A stretch of DNA of 64,000 bases from PALSA-1196 sp036833805 (GCA_036833805.1 DAITPA010000001.1:48124-112123), one strand, 5' to 3'; numbered from the stretch's first letter, positions 8,843 to 17,291 are shown. Numbers and translations: made by a program. The notes: generated from the sequence alone by a model not told the origin.

Positions 8843-10042
8843 ATGCGCACGCTTTTCTTTGTCGCTGTCATCGATATATTGGGATTCGGCATTCTCATCC
8901 CGCTCGTGCCGTACATGGCGGATCGCTTTGGGGTCACCCCCGCGTTGATCACCCCAATTCTCGGCACCTATTCTCTGTGTCAGCTCATCGCGGCGCCGCT
9001 GTGGGGGCGTCTAAGTGACCGCTACGGCCGACGTCCGATTCTGATGTCAAGCCTCGCGGGCGCCTGCGTTTCCTACCTGCTGCTCGGAATAGCACACAAT
9101 GTTGCTGGACTTGTCGTGGCGCGGGCTGTTGCAGGTTTCATGGCCGGCAATATCTCAGCGGCTTTTGCCTATGCCTCGGACATCAGCACACCCGCGCAGC
9201 GCGCTAAATCGATGGGCATGGTCGGCGCGGCGATCGGCATTGGCTTCATGCTCGGCCCTGCTATTGGCGGCGTGCTTGCGGGCGACAACATTCAAACCGC
9301 CAATTTCTTGCGGCCTGCGGTGCTCTCGGCCGCATTGAGTCTGGTGGCTATCGCACTCGTGTTCTTTGTCCTGCGCGAAAGCCACGCGCCGGAGCGGCGC
9401 ACGCCGACTGCGGGCACGCCTCGGGCAGGCGCGCTGTCCTTACTGCTGCGGCGGCCGGCGCTGCGCGCAATCGCCGCTGCGTCATTTCTCGTTACCTGCT
9501 CACAGGCGATTTTCGAATCAATATTTGCGATCTGGGCGTTGCGCAAATTCGGCTTCGGGCCACGCACCGTGGGCCTCGTGCTGTTTGCGCTCGCATTCAT
9601 CGCGGTCGGCGTGCAGGGTGGTCTCGTGCGAGTGTTGGTGCCGCGCCTAGGTGAAGCGCGGCTTGCGATCTACGGCGTAGCGAGTTATGTCGCGGGCCTC
9701 GTGGTGGTGGCCGCCGCAGGCAATGTGACGTTGACCTTCATTGGCCTTGCTCTCTGTGGGGTGGGCGGCGGCGCGTTCATTCCGTGTGCGGCCGCTCTCG
9801 CATCCAAGCAGGCAGAGGAGCGCGAACGTGGCGCGGTCATGGGGACCTACCAAGTGGGCGCGAGCCTGGCGCGAGCTCTCGTGCCGCTCGTATCCGGGAC
9901 GATCTATGCGAACTTCGGGCCGAGCGCGCCGTTTCTCGCCGGCGCGGCTGTCACGGCGCCAGCTGCGTGGCTCGTATGGCGCGCGGTACGCGCTCCCGTG
10001 TGGGGCAGCAGCTCATCGCCGCGCGGACGTCAACAAACATGA
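8843..10042 (+). CDS. MFS drug/sugar exporter, TetA-like (DHA1)
   Basis: 399 residues, about 12 hydrophobic helices. The N-terminus (VIDILGFGILIPLVPYMADR) and the loop 2-3 motif GRLSDRYGRRPI are typical of the TetA/DHA1 branch of the major facilitator superfamily; GPAIGGVLAG is the antiporter motif C in helix 5. It therefore probably exports a small hydrophobic compound using the proton gradient. The start ATG follows the 209-base gap with the hairpin at 8646-8718. Convergent with the PhzF gene. Drug specificity cannot be predicted. Confidence 0.9.
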   Translation: MRTLFFVAVIDILGFGILIPLVPYMADRFGVTPALITPILGTYSLCQLIAAPLWGRLSDRYGRRPILMSSLAGACVSYLLLGIAHNVAGLVVARAVAGFMAGNISAAFAYASDISTPAQRAKSMGMVGAAIGIGFMLGPAIGGVLAGDNIQTANFLRPAVLSAALSLVAIALVFFVLRESHAPERRTPTAGTPRAGALSLLLRRPALRAIAAASFLVTCSQAIFESIFAIWALRKFGFGPRTVGLVLFALAFIAVGVQGGLVRVLVPRLGEARLAIYGVASYVAGLVVVAAAGNVTLTFIGLALCGVGGGAFIPCAAALASKQAEERERGAVMGTYQVGASLARALVPLVSGTIYANFGPSAPFLAGAAVTAPAAWLVWRAVRAPVWGSSSSPRGRQQT

Positions 10043-10105
10043 CAATCCGATCGCACGATCGCAGTTCTTAGGCGCGAAGTTGCCCCAGTGCTGCGCTGGC
10101 GAGGC

Positions 10106-11008
10106 TCAAATCGAGATTTCAGTCTCAAAGATCGAAACCGCTTGGCCGATGATCCACACGCCGTCAATCCCGCCGTCGCGCGTCTCGAGCTCCACGGTGA
10201 CCCGTCCGGGGCGCTGCACATAATGCCCCTGACTGCCGCAGAATGTGGTGCGTTCGCCCGTCTGCGCCAATAAGCCGAGGCCCGCAAGATATACGCCAAG
10301 AAGACCGTGCGCGTTGCCACTTACCGGGTCTTCGGCAATGCCCAAAGCCGGACAAAACATGCGCGATTCGGTGAGGCAGCCCTCCTTTTGGGGCGCCAGT
10401 GTGAAGACGAAATAGCCCGCAGCACCGAGCTGCGCGGAGAGCGTATTCAGCCGTGCCGGGTCGGGCTTCAGTTGCTTCAGCTGCTCGGGACCTTGCACGC
10501 CGACCATAAGGCGCTTGCTACCGGCCCCGACGATGCGCAGCGGGCAGCGGTCGTCGAGGTCGTCAGTGGCAAGCGCCAGTGCATCGAGCACCGCGAGCCG
10601 CTCACGATCATTCAAGACGCGGCCGAGCGGTGGAGTTTTCTGGCGTATCGCAATCTGGCGCTCATCACCGGTGCCGCGGATTTCGATATCGACGATGCCG
10701 GCTTTGGATTTCTGGCGCAGTCGCTCAGTGGCGCCGCGGCGGCGCGACAGCACGTAGTGGGCTGCGACCGTGGCATGACCCACGAATCCAGCTTCGGTGC
10801 GCGGCGTGAAGAAGCGCGCGCGCAGGTCATGATCAGCTCCGTCGGCGGCAAATATGAACGCCGTATCGGCGTTGTTGAGCTCGCGTGCGATTGCGAGCAT
10901 TTGTACATCATCGAGGGCGTCGGCATTGAGAACCACACCCGCCGGATTGCCGGTGAACGGGGTGCGTGTAAAGGCATCGATCTGGTGGATCTGGATACTG
11001 CGCGCCAT
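10106..11008 (-). CDS. PhzF-family isomerase-like protein
   Basis: 300 residues from ATG 11008 (MARSIQIHQIDAFT). The PhzF signature regions are present: FTGNPAGVVLNADAL near the N-terminus with TAFIFAADGA and the RFFTPRTEAGFVGHATVAA segment, whose E and H/D positions form the isomerase site in PhzF; SGNAHGLLGVYLAGL is the second-half equivalent. Upstream codons up to 11113 are open but run toward the riboswitch and are unlikely to be translated. No phenazine genes are nearby, so this is one of the many housekeeping-type PhzF homologues with unknown substrate. Confidence 0.88.
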   Translation of the reverse strand: MARSIQIHQIDAFTRTPFTGNPAGVVLNADALDDVQMLAIARELNNADTAFIFAADGADHDLRARFFTPRTEAGFVGHATVAAHYVLSRRRGATERLRQKSKAGIVDIEIRGTGDERQIAIRQKTPPLGRVLNDRERLAVLDALALATDDLDDRCPLRIVGAGSKRLMVGVQGPEQLKQLKPDPARLNTLSAQLGAAGYFVFTLAPQKEGCLTESRMFCPALGIAEDPVSGNAHGLLGVYLAGLGLLAQTGERTTFCGSQGHYVQRPGRVTVELETRDGGIDGVWIIGQAVSIFETEISI

Positions 11009-11073
11009 CGTTTGTTCTACGGCCCGGCCCGAAAGGGGGGCGATTCTAGTCCCTTCTGAGCGCCGATAACGAC

Positions 11074-11101
11074 TTGCAATAAGGACGGTCGCGCATACCA
11101 T
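11074..11101 (+). promoter_or_regulatory. Possible promoter of the THI operon
   Basis: TTGCAA (11074-11079) and TACCAT (11096-11101) are spaced by 16 bases just upstream of the TPP riboswitch, each with four of six matches to the sigma-70 hexamers. The position is right for a transcript starting a few bases before the aptamer. Visual match only. Confidence 0.35.
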
Positions 11102-11111
11102 ACGCGTTATC

Positions 11112-11210
11112 AACCCCAGGGGTGGTCCTCGCGAGGACCTGAGATGCCGGTGATACCGGCGAACCCGTTGAACCTGATCCGGTTAGTACCGGCGTAGGGA
11201 GCAGGTGTTC
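11112..11210 (+). ncRNA. TPP riboswitch (THI box)
   Basis: The conserved blocks appear in order: GGGGTG (11119-11124), a P3 hairpin GTCCTC/GAGGAC (11125-11138), CTGAGA (11139-11144), a second hairpin, GAACCTGATC (11170-11179), the P5 hairpin CCGGTTAGTACCGG (11179-11192) and CGTAGGGA (11193-11200). P1 can be closed by AACCCC (11112-11117) with GGTGTT (11204-11209) with one mismatch. The GGGAG at 11197-11201 is both aptamer core and the only plausible Shine-Dalgarno for the TonB receptor, which suggests that thiamine pyrophosphate represses translation initiation. It controls the downstream four-gene operon. Confidence 0.95.
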
Positions 11211-13358
11211 GTGACCTTCCACATCCGTTTTATCCAGCTTGTTCAAAGGCTTGCGTGGGCTTTAGGGGCTGTCGTGTCAACCTCTTGGTCAGGCGCTGCG
11301 ACACCTGAAACGCCGCTCGAGGAGGTCGTGGTGACGGCCACGCTGCGTCCGGCAGCCGCGCTCGACGTGCCGGCGAGCGTTTCTGTGTTAGATGCCGCCA
11401 CGCTCAAGGACGCAGGCCAGGAGCATTTCGCGGATGTGCTGGCACTTGTGCCAAACCTCAATTGGGCCGGCGACACCTCGCGGCCACGCTATTTTCAACT
11501 GCGTGGCATAGGCGAGCTTGAGCAGTATCAGGGAGCGCCGAATCCGTCCGTGGGTTTCATTATCGATGACATCGACTTTAGCGGCTTGGGCAGTGCGGCG
11601 ACCCTGTTTGACATTGACAAGATCGAAGTGCTGCGCGGGCCGCAGGCGACGCGCTACGGCGCCAATGCGCTCGCGGGCCTCATTTATGTGACGAGCGCGC
11701 CGCCCGAAGATCAATTCGACAGCCGCGCAGAGCTTGGCGCGGGCAATTACAACTCGAAGCAGCTCGGTGCTGTCATCACCGGGCCGGTCAGTGTTCTGGA
11801 CTCGGCATTCCGTCTGGCGGTGCAGCACTATTCGACCGACGGCTACTACCACAATGCATATCTTGACAGCAATGACACCGACCGGCGCGGCGAGCTTACG
11901 CTGCGCGGTCGCTGGCGCTATCAGCCGTCAGCCGATCTGCGCGTTGATTTGAGTGTGCTGCACGTGCAGATCGACAATGGCTATGACGCCTTTGCCATCG
12001 ACAACTCGAGGACCACGCAGTCGGACAACCCGAGCGTCGATGCGCAGCATTCGACCGGTGGCTCGGTGCGCCTGAATTACTCGGGGCTCGGCGCCGCTAC
12101 GCTCACCGTCATCGGTAGCGCTGCGCAGACGTATGTCAAATACGGCTACGACGGTGACTGGGGAAACCCGCTCCTGTGGGCGCCTTACATTTACAATTAC
12201 ACCGAGCTGCAGTATCGCAACCGCAGCACCCAGAGCATCGAAATTCGCTTGGGCACGAGTCGCGAGCGGGGCGTCGACTGGCTCGTCGGCGTGTACGCAC
12301 TCGCGCTCAAAGAGTCCTTGAACGACACGAGCGCCGGTATTTTTCAGAGCGATCCGACTGACCCAGCGACGGCGTCCATAACCGACACGGTCGTCGCAAG
12401 CCGCTACCGCTCGCAGAACGCGGCGCTCTTCGGTGAGCTTGATGGCGAGCTTGCAAGGCACTTGCGCTGGTCGCTCGGAATGCGCGGCGAGCGTCGTACA
12501 GCGAGCTATCGGGATCTCACCACCAACCCCGGCGCTGCCGATGCAACGAATGACTTTCATCCGACCGATAACCTCTGGGGCGGACATGCCTCGCTCACTT
12601 TCGCGGCGGGGACATTGCAGAGCCTGTATCTGCTTGCCGCGCGGGGCTACAAAGCCGGCGGTTTCAATTTAAGCCAAGGATTGTTGCCGAATCAGATCCA
12701 GTTCGCACCGGAGTCGGACCTCAATTTCGAGGCGGGGTACAAGGCGCAGCTCTTTGAGGAGCGCTTGCGCGTCAATACCGACGTGTTCTACACCTTGAGA
12801 AACTCCCTGCAGCTGAAAACGAGCGAGCAGCTCGATCCTGCCAATCCGAACGACTTCACGCTTTTTACCGGCAACGCCGTCAGCGGCAGGAACTATGGAC
12901 TGGAAAGCGAAGTGGCGTGGCGCGCGACGGCCAGGCTCATGTGGGGTGCATCGCTCGGACTCCTGCATACGGACTACCACGGTTTCGTGCAAAACGGCGT
13001 ACTGCTGCCGGATCGCGCCCTGGCGAACGCACCGCACTGGCAGGCCGCTGTGAACCTCACTTACCGCGACCCGCGCGGCGCATTCGCGCGAGCGGATGTG
13101 AGCGGAATCGGCAGCTATTACTTTGACCTGCCGCCGAACGCCACTACCTCGCGCGCCTATGGGCTCGTCAATGCCAAACTCGGCTGGGAGAGGCGCCATT
13201 GGTCGGCGTATTTCTGGGGACGTAATCTTCTCAACAAGAACTATGCGGTGCGGGGATTTTTCTTCGGCGACGTGCCGCCGAACTTCCCCAATGAGCTGTA
13301 TGTGCAGCTCGGCGATCCGCGCACTTGGGGCATCAATTTCACTTACTCGTTGCGGTGA
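11211..13358 (+). CDS. TonB-dependent receptor, probable thiamine/precursor uptake
   Basis: About 715 residues: signal peptide (hydrophobic LVQRLAWALGAVVSTSWSGA), then the TonB box-like EEVVVTATLR, a plug domain (VLRGPQATRYGANALAGLIYV) and a beta-barrel ending in the aromatic-rich strand GINFTYSLR. TonB receptors import scarce compounds through the outer membrane. The TPP riboswitch in front and the thiamine genes behind point to thiamine or a thiamine precursor. I choose GTG 11211, nine bases from the GGGAG; GTG 11205 is also in frame but only three bases away. The next gene starts five bases after the stop. Confidence 0.92.
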   Translation: MTFHIRFIQLVQRLAWALGAVVSTSWSGAATPETPLEEVVVTATLRPAAALDVPASVSVLDAATLKDAGQEHFADVLALVPNLNWAGDTSRPRYFQLRGIGELEQYQGAPNPSVGFIIDDIDFSGLGSAATLFDIDKIEVLRGPQATRYGANALAGLIYVTSAPPEDQFDSRAELGAGNYNSKQLGAVITGPVSVLDSAFRLAVQHYSTDGYYHNAYLDSNDTDRRGELTLRGRWRYQPSADLRVDLSVLHVQIDNGYDAFAIDNSRTTQSDNPSVDAQHSTGGSVRLNYSGLGAATLTVIGSAAQTYVKYGYDGDWGNPLLWAPYIYNYTELQYRNRSTQSIEIRLGTSRERGVDWLVGVYALALKESLNDTSAGIFQSDPTDPATASITDTVVASRYRSQNAALFGELDGELARHLRWSLGMRGERRTASYRDLTTNPGAADATNDFHPTDNLWGGHASLTFAAGTLQSLYLLAARGYKAGGFNLSQGLLPNQIQFAPESDLNFEAGYKAQLFEERLRVNTDVFYTLRNSLQLKTSEQLDPANPNDFTLFTGNAVSGRNYGLESEVAWRATARLMWGASLGLLHTDYHGFVQNGVLLPDRALANAPHWQAAVNLTYRDPRGAFARADVSGIGSYYFDLPPNATTSRAYGLVNAKLGWERRHWSAYFWGRNLLNKNYAVRGFFFGDVPPNFPNELYVQLGDPRTWGINFTYSLR

Positions 13359-13363
13359 TCAAT

Positions 13364-13612
13364 ATGGAAATCGGTATCGAGATCAGTCTGTATCCCCTTA
13401 ATGCGGATTTTATTCCTCCCATCCAAGACTTCATCGACCGTTTGAACCGCGACGGCCGATTCAAAGTACTCACCAACAGCATGAGTACGCAGATCTTCGG
13501 TCGCTACGAAGACCTCCTCGATGCCTTGAGCCGCGAGATGCGCGTAACCTTCGAGGTCGCGGGCAAGGCCGTTTTCGTGATGAAAGTACTCGGGCCGCTT
13601 GCCGCCTCCTGA
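13364..13612 (+). CDS. YkoF/MTH1187-like thiamine-binding protein
   Basis: 82 residues (MEIGIEISLYPLNADFIPPI start). The short alpha-beta layout, with ISLYPL at the start, IQDFIDRLN in the first helix and VTFEVAGKAVFVMKVLG at the end, matches single-repeat proteins of the YkoF thiamine/HMP-binding group. The function is supported mainly by the operon: riboswitch and receptor upstream, PnuT overlapping downstream (TGATG). No signal peptide is visible, so it should be cytoplasmic, perhaps holding thiamine for the kinase. Confidence 0.75.
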   Translation: MEIGIEISLYPLNADFIPPIQDFIDRLNRDGRFKVLTNSMSTQIFGRYEDLLDALSREMRVTFEVAGKAVFVMKVLGPLAAS

Positions 13613-14223
13613 TGAGTGCCGCGTTCGATGCGTTCATCGCGGGACTCGCGGCAACCTCAGGTCTTGAGCGGGCGTCGGTTGTTTTGGGTATTGCTTATTC
13701 GCTGCTCGCCGTGCGCCGCAGCCGCTGGTGCTGGGTGTGCGGCGGATTGAGCGCGGCGATTCTCGTGTACTTGTCGGCGCGCGCGCGGCTGCCGATGCAG
13801 GCGGGCCTGCAGGTGTATTACGTTGCGATGTCCGTCTATGGCTTTCGCCGCTGGCTGCGGCACGAAAAGGAAGCAGGATCGCAGGTTACGACCTGGCCGC
13901 TGCGCGCTCATGTTGTTGCTTGGATCGGAATCCTTGCCCTAAGCGCCATCTCTTCGCAGTGGCTTGCCGCCGAAACACGCGCTGCCTGGCCGTTTCTTGA
14001 CTCCGTCACGACTTGGGCAAGTCTGCTCGCGACCTGGCTTGTCGTGCGGATGAAGCTTGAGAACTGGCTCTACTGGATCGCAATCGACGTGGTGCTGGCG
14101 TACTTGTTCGGCGCGCAAAAGCTATTTTTCATCGCGCTTATGTTTGTCTGTTATTTATGCATTTCGGTGGCGGGATTCCTCGCATGGCTCAAGACATACC
14201 GACTGCAAGCAACGCGCGCCTGA
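13612..14223 (+). CDS. pnuT: PnuT, PnuC-family thiamine transporter
   Basis: 203 residues with about seven hydrophobic helices and the PnuC-family pattern (YYVAMSVYGFRRWLRHEKE in helix 3, then WLVVRMKLENWLYWIAIDVVLAYLF near the C-terminus, where W, N and D are conserved). PnuC imports nicotinamide riboside; the PnuT branch, found under TPP riboswitches, moves thiamine by facilitated diffusion. The riboswitch operon favours PnuT. The start ATG overlaps the previous stop, and the 3' end overlaps the kinase gene by 40 bases. Trapping by phosphorylation would make the uptake one-way. Confidence 0.88.
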   Translation: MSAAFDAFIAGLAATSGLERASVVLGIAYSLLAVRRSRWCWVCGGLSAAILVYLSARARLPMQAGLQVYYVAMSVYGFRRWLRHEKEAGSQVTTWPLRAHVVAWIGILALSAISSQWLAAETRAAWPFLDSVTTWASLLATWLVVRMKLENWLYWIAIDVVLAYLFGAQKLFFIALMFVCYLCISVAGFLAWLKTYRLQATRA

Positions 14224-15074
14224 TCCCCGCGGCGGCCCTCGCGCGCGTGCCCGGCTGCGAAGCGGGCAGGCGCCCGGATGCGATTGCCGTTCTGCACGGC
14301 GGTACGGTCAATTCGAGCTTCCGCGTCGATACGCGCGCAGGGCGCTTCGTGCTGCGCTTGAACGCTGCCGAAGGCGGCTTGCTAGGCGCAAACCACGAGC
14401 GCGAAGCGCAACTGCAACGAGCCGCGGCCCAATTCGGGGTGGCGCCGCCGTTGATTTACGCCGATCGCGCGCAAGGTTTCATGATCACGAAATACATCGA
14501 TGGCCGCGCCTGGGAAGCATCCGACTTGGCGAGGCCCGAGGCGCTTCGCTGGCTTGGTGCGCGATTGCGCGCGCTGCATGACATCGTGGCGCCGGCGGTC
14601 GCACCGTTCGATCTCGGCGCGCTCTTGCGCGGTTACTGCGCTCGTTTGACCGCGGCCGCGCCCGCGGAGCGAGCCCTCCTTGCAAGCCTGCTGCAGCAGA
14701 GTGAAGCGACGCTCGCGCTCTGCGCGGGTGGTGGGCGCAGCGCCACTATCGTGCACAACGATCTGCACCATTCGAACCTCATCGAAGCTGATCGCCTGTA
14801 CCTTATCGACTGGGAATACGCGGCGGTTGCCGACCCGATTTTCGATCTGGCTTGCGTGCTCGCTTATTATCCGCAGGCGCAACCACACGCGCAGGATCTG
14901 CTCGACGCCGCCGGGCTTGCCGAGACAGCCTCGATAGCCGTGCTGATGGCGGCGAGTTCGCTGTTTGTGCTCCTAAGCTTCCTGTGGTACCGGATGCGAC
15001 GCCTGACACGCGAGGTTGCGGCGGCGGCGGATCTTGCGGCGGAAGACGCTCTTTTGCGGCGCCTGAACGCGTAG
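14184..15074 (+). CDS. Thiamine-kinase-like phosphotransferase
   Basis: 296 residues of the aminoglycoside/choline kinase fold. The catalytic loop reads VHNDLHHSN (about residues 190-198) and the metal-binding motif is IDWEYAAVADPIFDLA; the N-lobe has the GGTVNSSFRV glycine-rich strand and RFVLRLN lysine-equivalent region. With PnuT in front and a TPP riboswitch at the head of the operon, phosphorylation of thiamine to thiamine monophosphate is the best guess. Start ATG 14184 (MAQDIP) lies inside pnuT; ATG 14157 is an alternative. A choline/ethanolamine kinase role cannot be excluded. Confidence 0.8.
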   Translation: MAQDIPTASNARLIPAAALARVPGCEAGRRPDAIAVLHGGTVNSSFRVDTRAGRFVLRLNAAEGGLLGANHEREAQLQRAAAQFGVAPPLIYADRAQGFMITKYIDGRAWEASDLARPEALRWLGARLRALHDIVAPAVAPFDLGALLRGYCARLTAAAPAERALLASLLQQSEATLALCAGGGRSATIVHNDLHHSNLIEADRLYLIDWEYAAVADPIFDLACVLAYYPQAQPHAQDLLDAAGLAETASIAVLMAASSLFVLLSFLWYRMRRLTREVAAAADLAAEDALLRRLNA

Positions 15075-15148
15075 CGGCGCTGGCATCCGCAGCGCAACAT
15101 CGGCAGACTAACCTTTACCCCATTTAATTCTTTAGAGGGCGCAAACGC

Positions 15149-15463
15149 ATGGCGCTAATGCGAGTCGTGGATCGGGATGGACAGGAGCATGAAATCGAGG
15201 CGAGAACCGGCCTTAAGGTCATGGAGAACCTTCGTGAGCTCGATTATGGAGTTGCCGCGATCTGCGGCGGCATGTGTTCGTGCGCAACCTGTCATGTCTA
15301 CGTCGATCCGGCTTGGGTCGACCGGGTGCCCGCTGCGATGTCCGATGAGCGTGAACTCTTGTCGGAATTGGCAAACACCGAGGATAACTCGCGCTTGTCC
15401 TGCCAGATCGAGTTCACGCCTGCGCTCGCGGGCTTGCGCGTCACCATCGCCCCCGACGAGTAG
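15149..15463 (+). CDS. [2Fe-2S] ferredoxin, adrenodoxin type
   Basis: 104 residues. Cys39, Cys45, Cys48 and Cys85 give the C-x5-C-x2-C-xn-C cluster pattern of adrenodoxin/putidaredoxin-type ferredoxins; Cys43 is an extra cysteine. Such ferredoxins carry single electrons to P450s or oxygenases, none of which is in this window. The start ATG 15149 has GAGGG ten bases upstream; a second ATG at 15158 is in frame. It is 74 bases after the thiamine operon and ten before the crotonase-family gene, with which it is probably co-transcribed. Confidence 0.92.
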   Translation: MALMRVVDRDGQEHEIEARTGLKVMENLRELDYGVAAICGGMCSCATCHVYVDPAWVDRVPAAMSDERELLSELANTEDNSRLSCQIEFTPALAGLRVTIAPDE

Positions 15464-15472
15464 CAAGCGCGC

Positions 15473-16249
15473 ATGTCCACTCCCACAGTCGATGTCGAGA
15501 CCCGCGGGTCGGTTGCGATTGTCACCCTGAACCGGCCCGCCCAAGCCAATACCCTAAATTTGCAGATGGGTATGGATCTGCTCGCGGCGGCAATGACTTG
15601 CGCGCGCAGCCCCGCGGTGCGCGCGGTGGTGCTGACGGGCGCCGGCAAGAATTTCTGCTTTGGCGGCGATCTGCACGGCATGACGGCCAAGGGCGGGGCG
15701 GACGCCTATCTGCGCGAGCTTACATCTTATTTGCATGCGGCAATTTCCCTGTTCGTACGCATGGACCCGCCGGTGATTGCGGCTGCGCGTGGTACGGCGG
15801 CAGGGGCCGGCATCGGACTTGTCGCTATGGCAGACCTTGCGGTGGCCGCCGAGAGCGCCAAGTTTACTCTCGCATACACGAGTGCTGGCTTGACGCCGGA
15901 TGCCGGATCATCCTTTCTGCTGCCGCGCGCGATCGGTGCGCGGCGCGCGATGGAGCTCATGCTGATGAATCGGGTGCTGTCGGCGCCGGAGGCGCTAAGC
16001 TGGGGGCTCGTGAACCGAGTGGTGCCGGATAGTAAAGTGTTCGATGAAGCGCTGGCGATCGCAGCACAACTGGCAGCCGGCCCGACGCGTGCTTTCGGCA
16101 AGGTGAAGCGGCTCATCGCCCAGTCATTGGGCGGATTCGAATCGCAGATGGTGCTCGAGGCGGAGACTATCGCAGCGCAGGCGGCCAGTGCCGAGGGCGA
16201 GGAGGGGATCAACGCCTTCCTTGAAAAGCGTCAGCCGGTTTTTCCATGA
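15473..16249 (+). CDS. Crotonase-family protein, PaaG-like isomerase
   Basis: 258 residues of the enoyl-CoA hydratase/isomerase fold, with the CoA-binding segment KNFCFGGDLHGM and the oxyanion-hole region GTAAGAGIGLVAMADLA. The two catalytic glutamates of true enoyl-CoA hydratases are missing: the aligned positions are Gly115 and Tyr135. The segment AKFTLAYTSAGLTPDAG instead resembles PaaG, whose catalytic Asp matches Asp143 here. I therefore prefer delta3-delta2 or related enoyl-CoA isomerase over hydratase. Its stop overlaps the next start (ATGA), suggesting coupled expression with the RraB-like gene. Confidence 0.85.
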   Translation: MSTPTVDVETRGSVAIVTLNRPAQANTLNLQMGMDLLAAAMTCARSPAVRAVVLTGAGKNFCFGGDLHGMTAKGGADAYLRELTSYLHAAISLFVRMDPPVIAAARGTAAGAGIGLVAMADLAVAAESAKFTLAYTSAGLTPDAGSSFLLPRAIGARRAMELMLMNRVLSAPEALSWGLVNRVVPDSKVFDEALAIAAQLAAGPTRAFGKVKRLIAQSLGGFESQMVLEAETIAAQAASAEGEEGINAFLEKRQPVFP

Positions 16250-16668
16250 ACTGGATCCTGATCGCATTGGTTGCGGCGGGGCTCGCAGCTCTGGTGCGAA
16301 TCTATTTCAGTCTGCAGAGATTTCGCCGCGCCCGCGCTGATGACTGGGATGCGAAGATGATCGAGCGTGTGCGCTCGCAAGGTCTTGACCCCTTCAAAGC
16401 CCACGACGTGGACTTTTTTTTCGCACTGCCGGATACGGCCTCCTGTGCTGCCGTACGGACCGAGCTGGTCGCCGACGGCTACGACGTTGACGTCAAGGCG
16501 GTGGCAGACAGTTCTGACCATCCGTTCAGCCTGCATGCTTCAAAAGCGCTGCGTCTCGCGGTTCCCGACATGCAGGAGAAGAGTCGCCGCTTCAAACAGC
16601 TTGCCGAAGTGCATCGCGGCCGCTACGACGGTTGGGCGGCAGGAGTAAAAGGAACGTCGGCAAACTAA
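16246..16668 (+). CDS. Membrane-anchored RraB-like protein
   Basis: 140 residues. One N-terminal membrane helix (ILIALVAAGLAALVRIYF, about residues 4-21) is followed by a soluble domain with the RraB pattern: HDVDFFFALPD, GYDVDVKAV, a Ser-Asp-His/PFSLHASK stretch and a C-terminal RYDGWAAGV. RraB binds RNase E and inhibits it in enterobacteria, but that protein has no membrane helix. The tether would place this homologue at the inner membrane, where the RNase E degradosome sits. RNase E inhibition is an inference from the domain only. Confidence 0.75.
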   Translation: MNWILIALVAAGLAALVRIYFSLQRFRRARADDWDAKMIERVRSQGLDPFKAHDVDFFFALPDTASCAAVRTELVADGYDVDVKAVADSSDHPFSLHASKALRLAVPDMQEKSRRFKQLAEVHRGRYDGWAAGVKGTSAN

Positions 16669-16703
16669 GCGCGGCGAACGCCGTGCCTGCCGTCCCCAAG
16701 CGC

Positions 16704-17291
16704 TTAATTAACTTTTGGACACGGGTGATCTGTCCCCCGCATGTCGCAAACATTAACGTGGTTGAGATATTTCATTATCTGTCCGACCTGATCATTCGAC
16801 GGATCAAATCGGAACGTCTTCTGGACGGTATAAAGAGCGTCATTACCCTTGATTACGCGCAGCACAGTGGTCTCTGGCTTGCCGGTAGCGGCGTTCAAGG
16901 GACAATGTACAACCAGCATTGACACCGCGTAACCATTCGCCTGGGCGTCGGGAATCTGATTCGCAGCGCTGCCTTTGCAGGCACCCAGCCATTTCTTGCC
17001 AGTGCTCTGCAACACTTGCGGGGGTGTCATCCTATTGATTCCGCGATCAACCTGTACGGTGACCATCTCGGTCCAATTCTGCACGGTTTCGGATTCTTTG
17101 ATCCATTCAAGCGTAGTGGTGCGATCGTGGTTGGTTTGCGAGCCGATCTTAAATCCCGTCGGGATTGTCGCAACCAGAGTTTCGTCTTTGAGCTGTGCCC
17201 AGGACTCGTCGCAATAGAGGCTGGCCAGCATCAGCGCCAGCGCCGACATCTTTAAAACGTACTTGCATCTTTTGGACTTTTCCGCAATCAA
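16704..17291 (-). CDS. Secreted protein of unknown function
   Basis: 195 residues from a TTG at 17291, chosen because AAGGAG lies seven bases upstream (an ATG at 17249 would cut into the signal peptide). The N-terminus is a standard signal peptide: KSKRCKYVLK, hydrophobic MSALALMLASLY, cleavage after SWA. The mature part has paired cysteines (LGACKG, VVHCPLN, NVCDM, HPCPKVN) fitting disulfides in the periplasm. I do not recognise the family; the length and layout resemble small secreted proteins found singly in many proteobacteria. Convergent with the RraB-like gene; no functional clue from neighbours. Confidence 0.75.
   Translation of the reverse strand: MIAEKSKRCKYVLKMSALALMLASLYCDESWAQLKDETLVATIPTGFKIGSQTNHDRTTTLEWIKESETVQNWTEMVTVQVDRGINRMTPPQVLQSTGKKWLGACKGSAANQIPDAQANGYAVSMLVVHCPLNAATGKPETTVLRVIKGNDALYTVQKTFRFDPSNDQVGQIMKYLNHVNVCDMRGTDHPCPKVN

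Noticed and set aside
15473..16249. Standard enoyl-CoA hydratase
   Set aside because: Both catalytic glutamates are missing; PaaG-like isomerase fits better.
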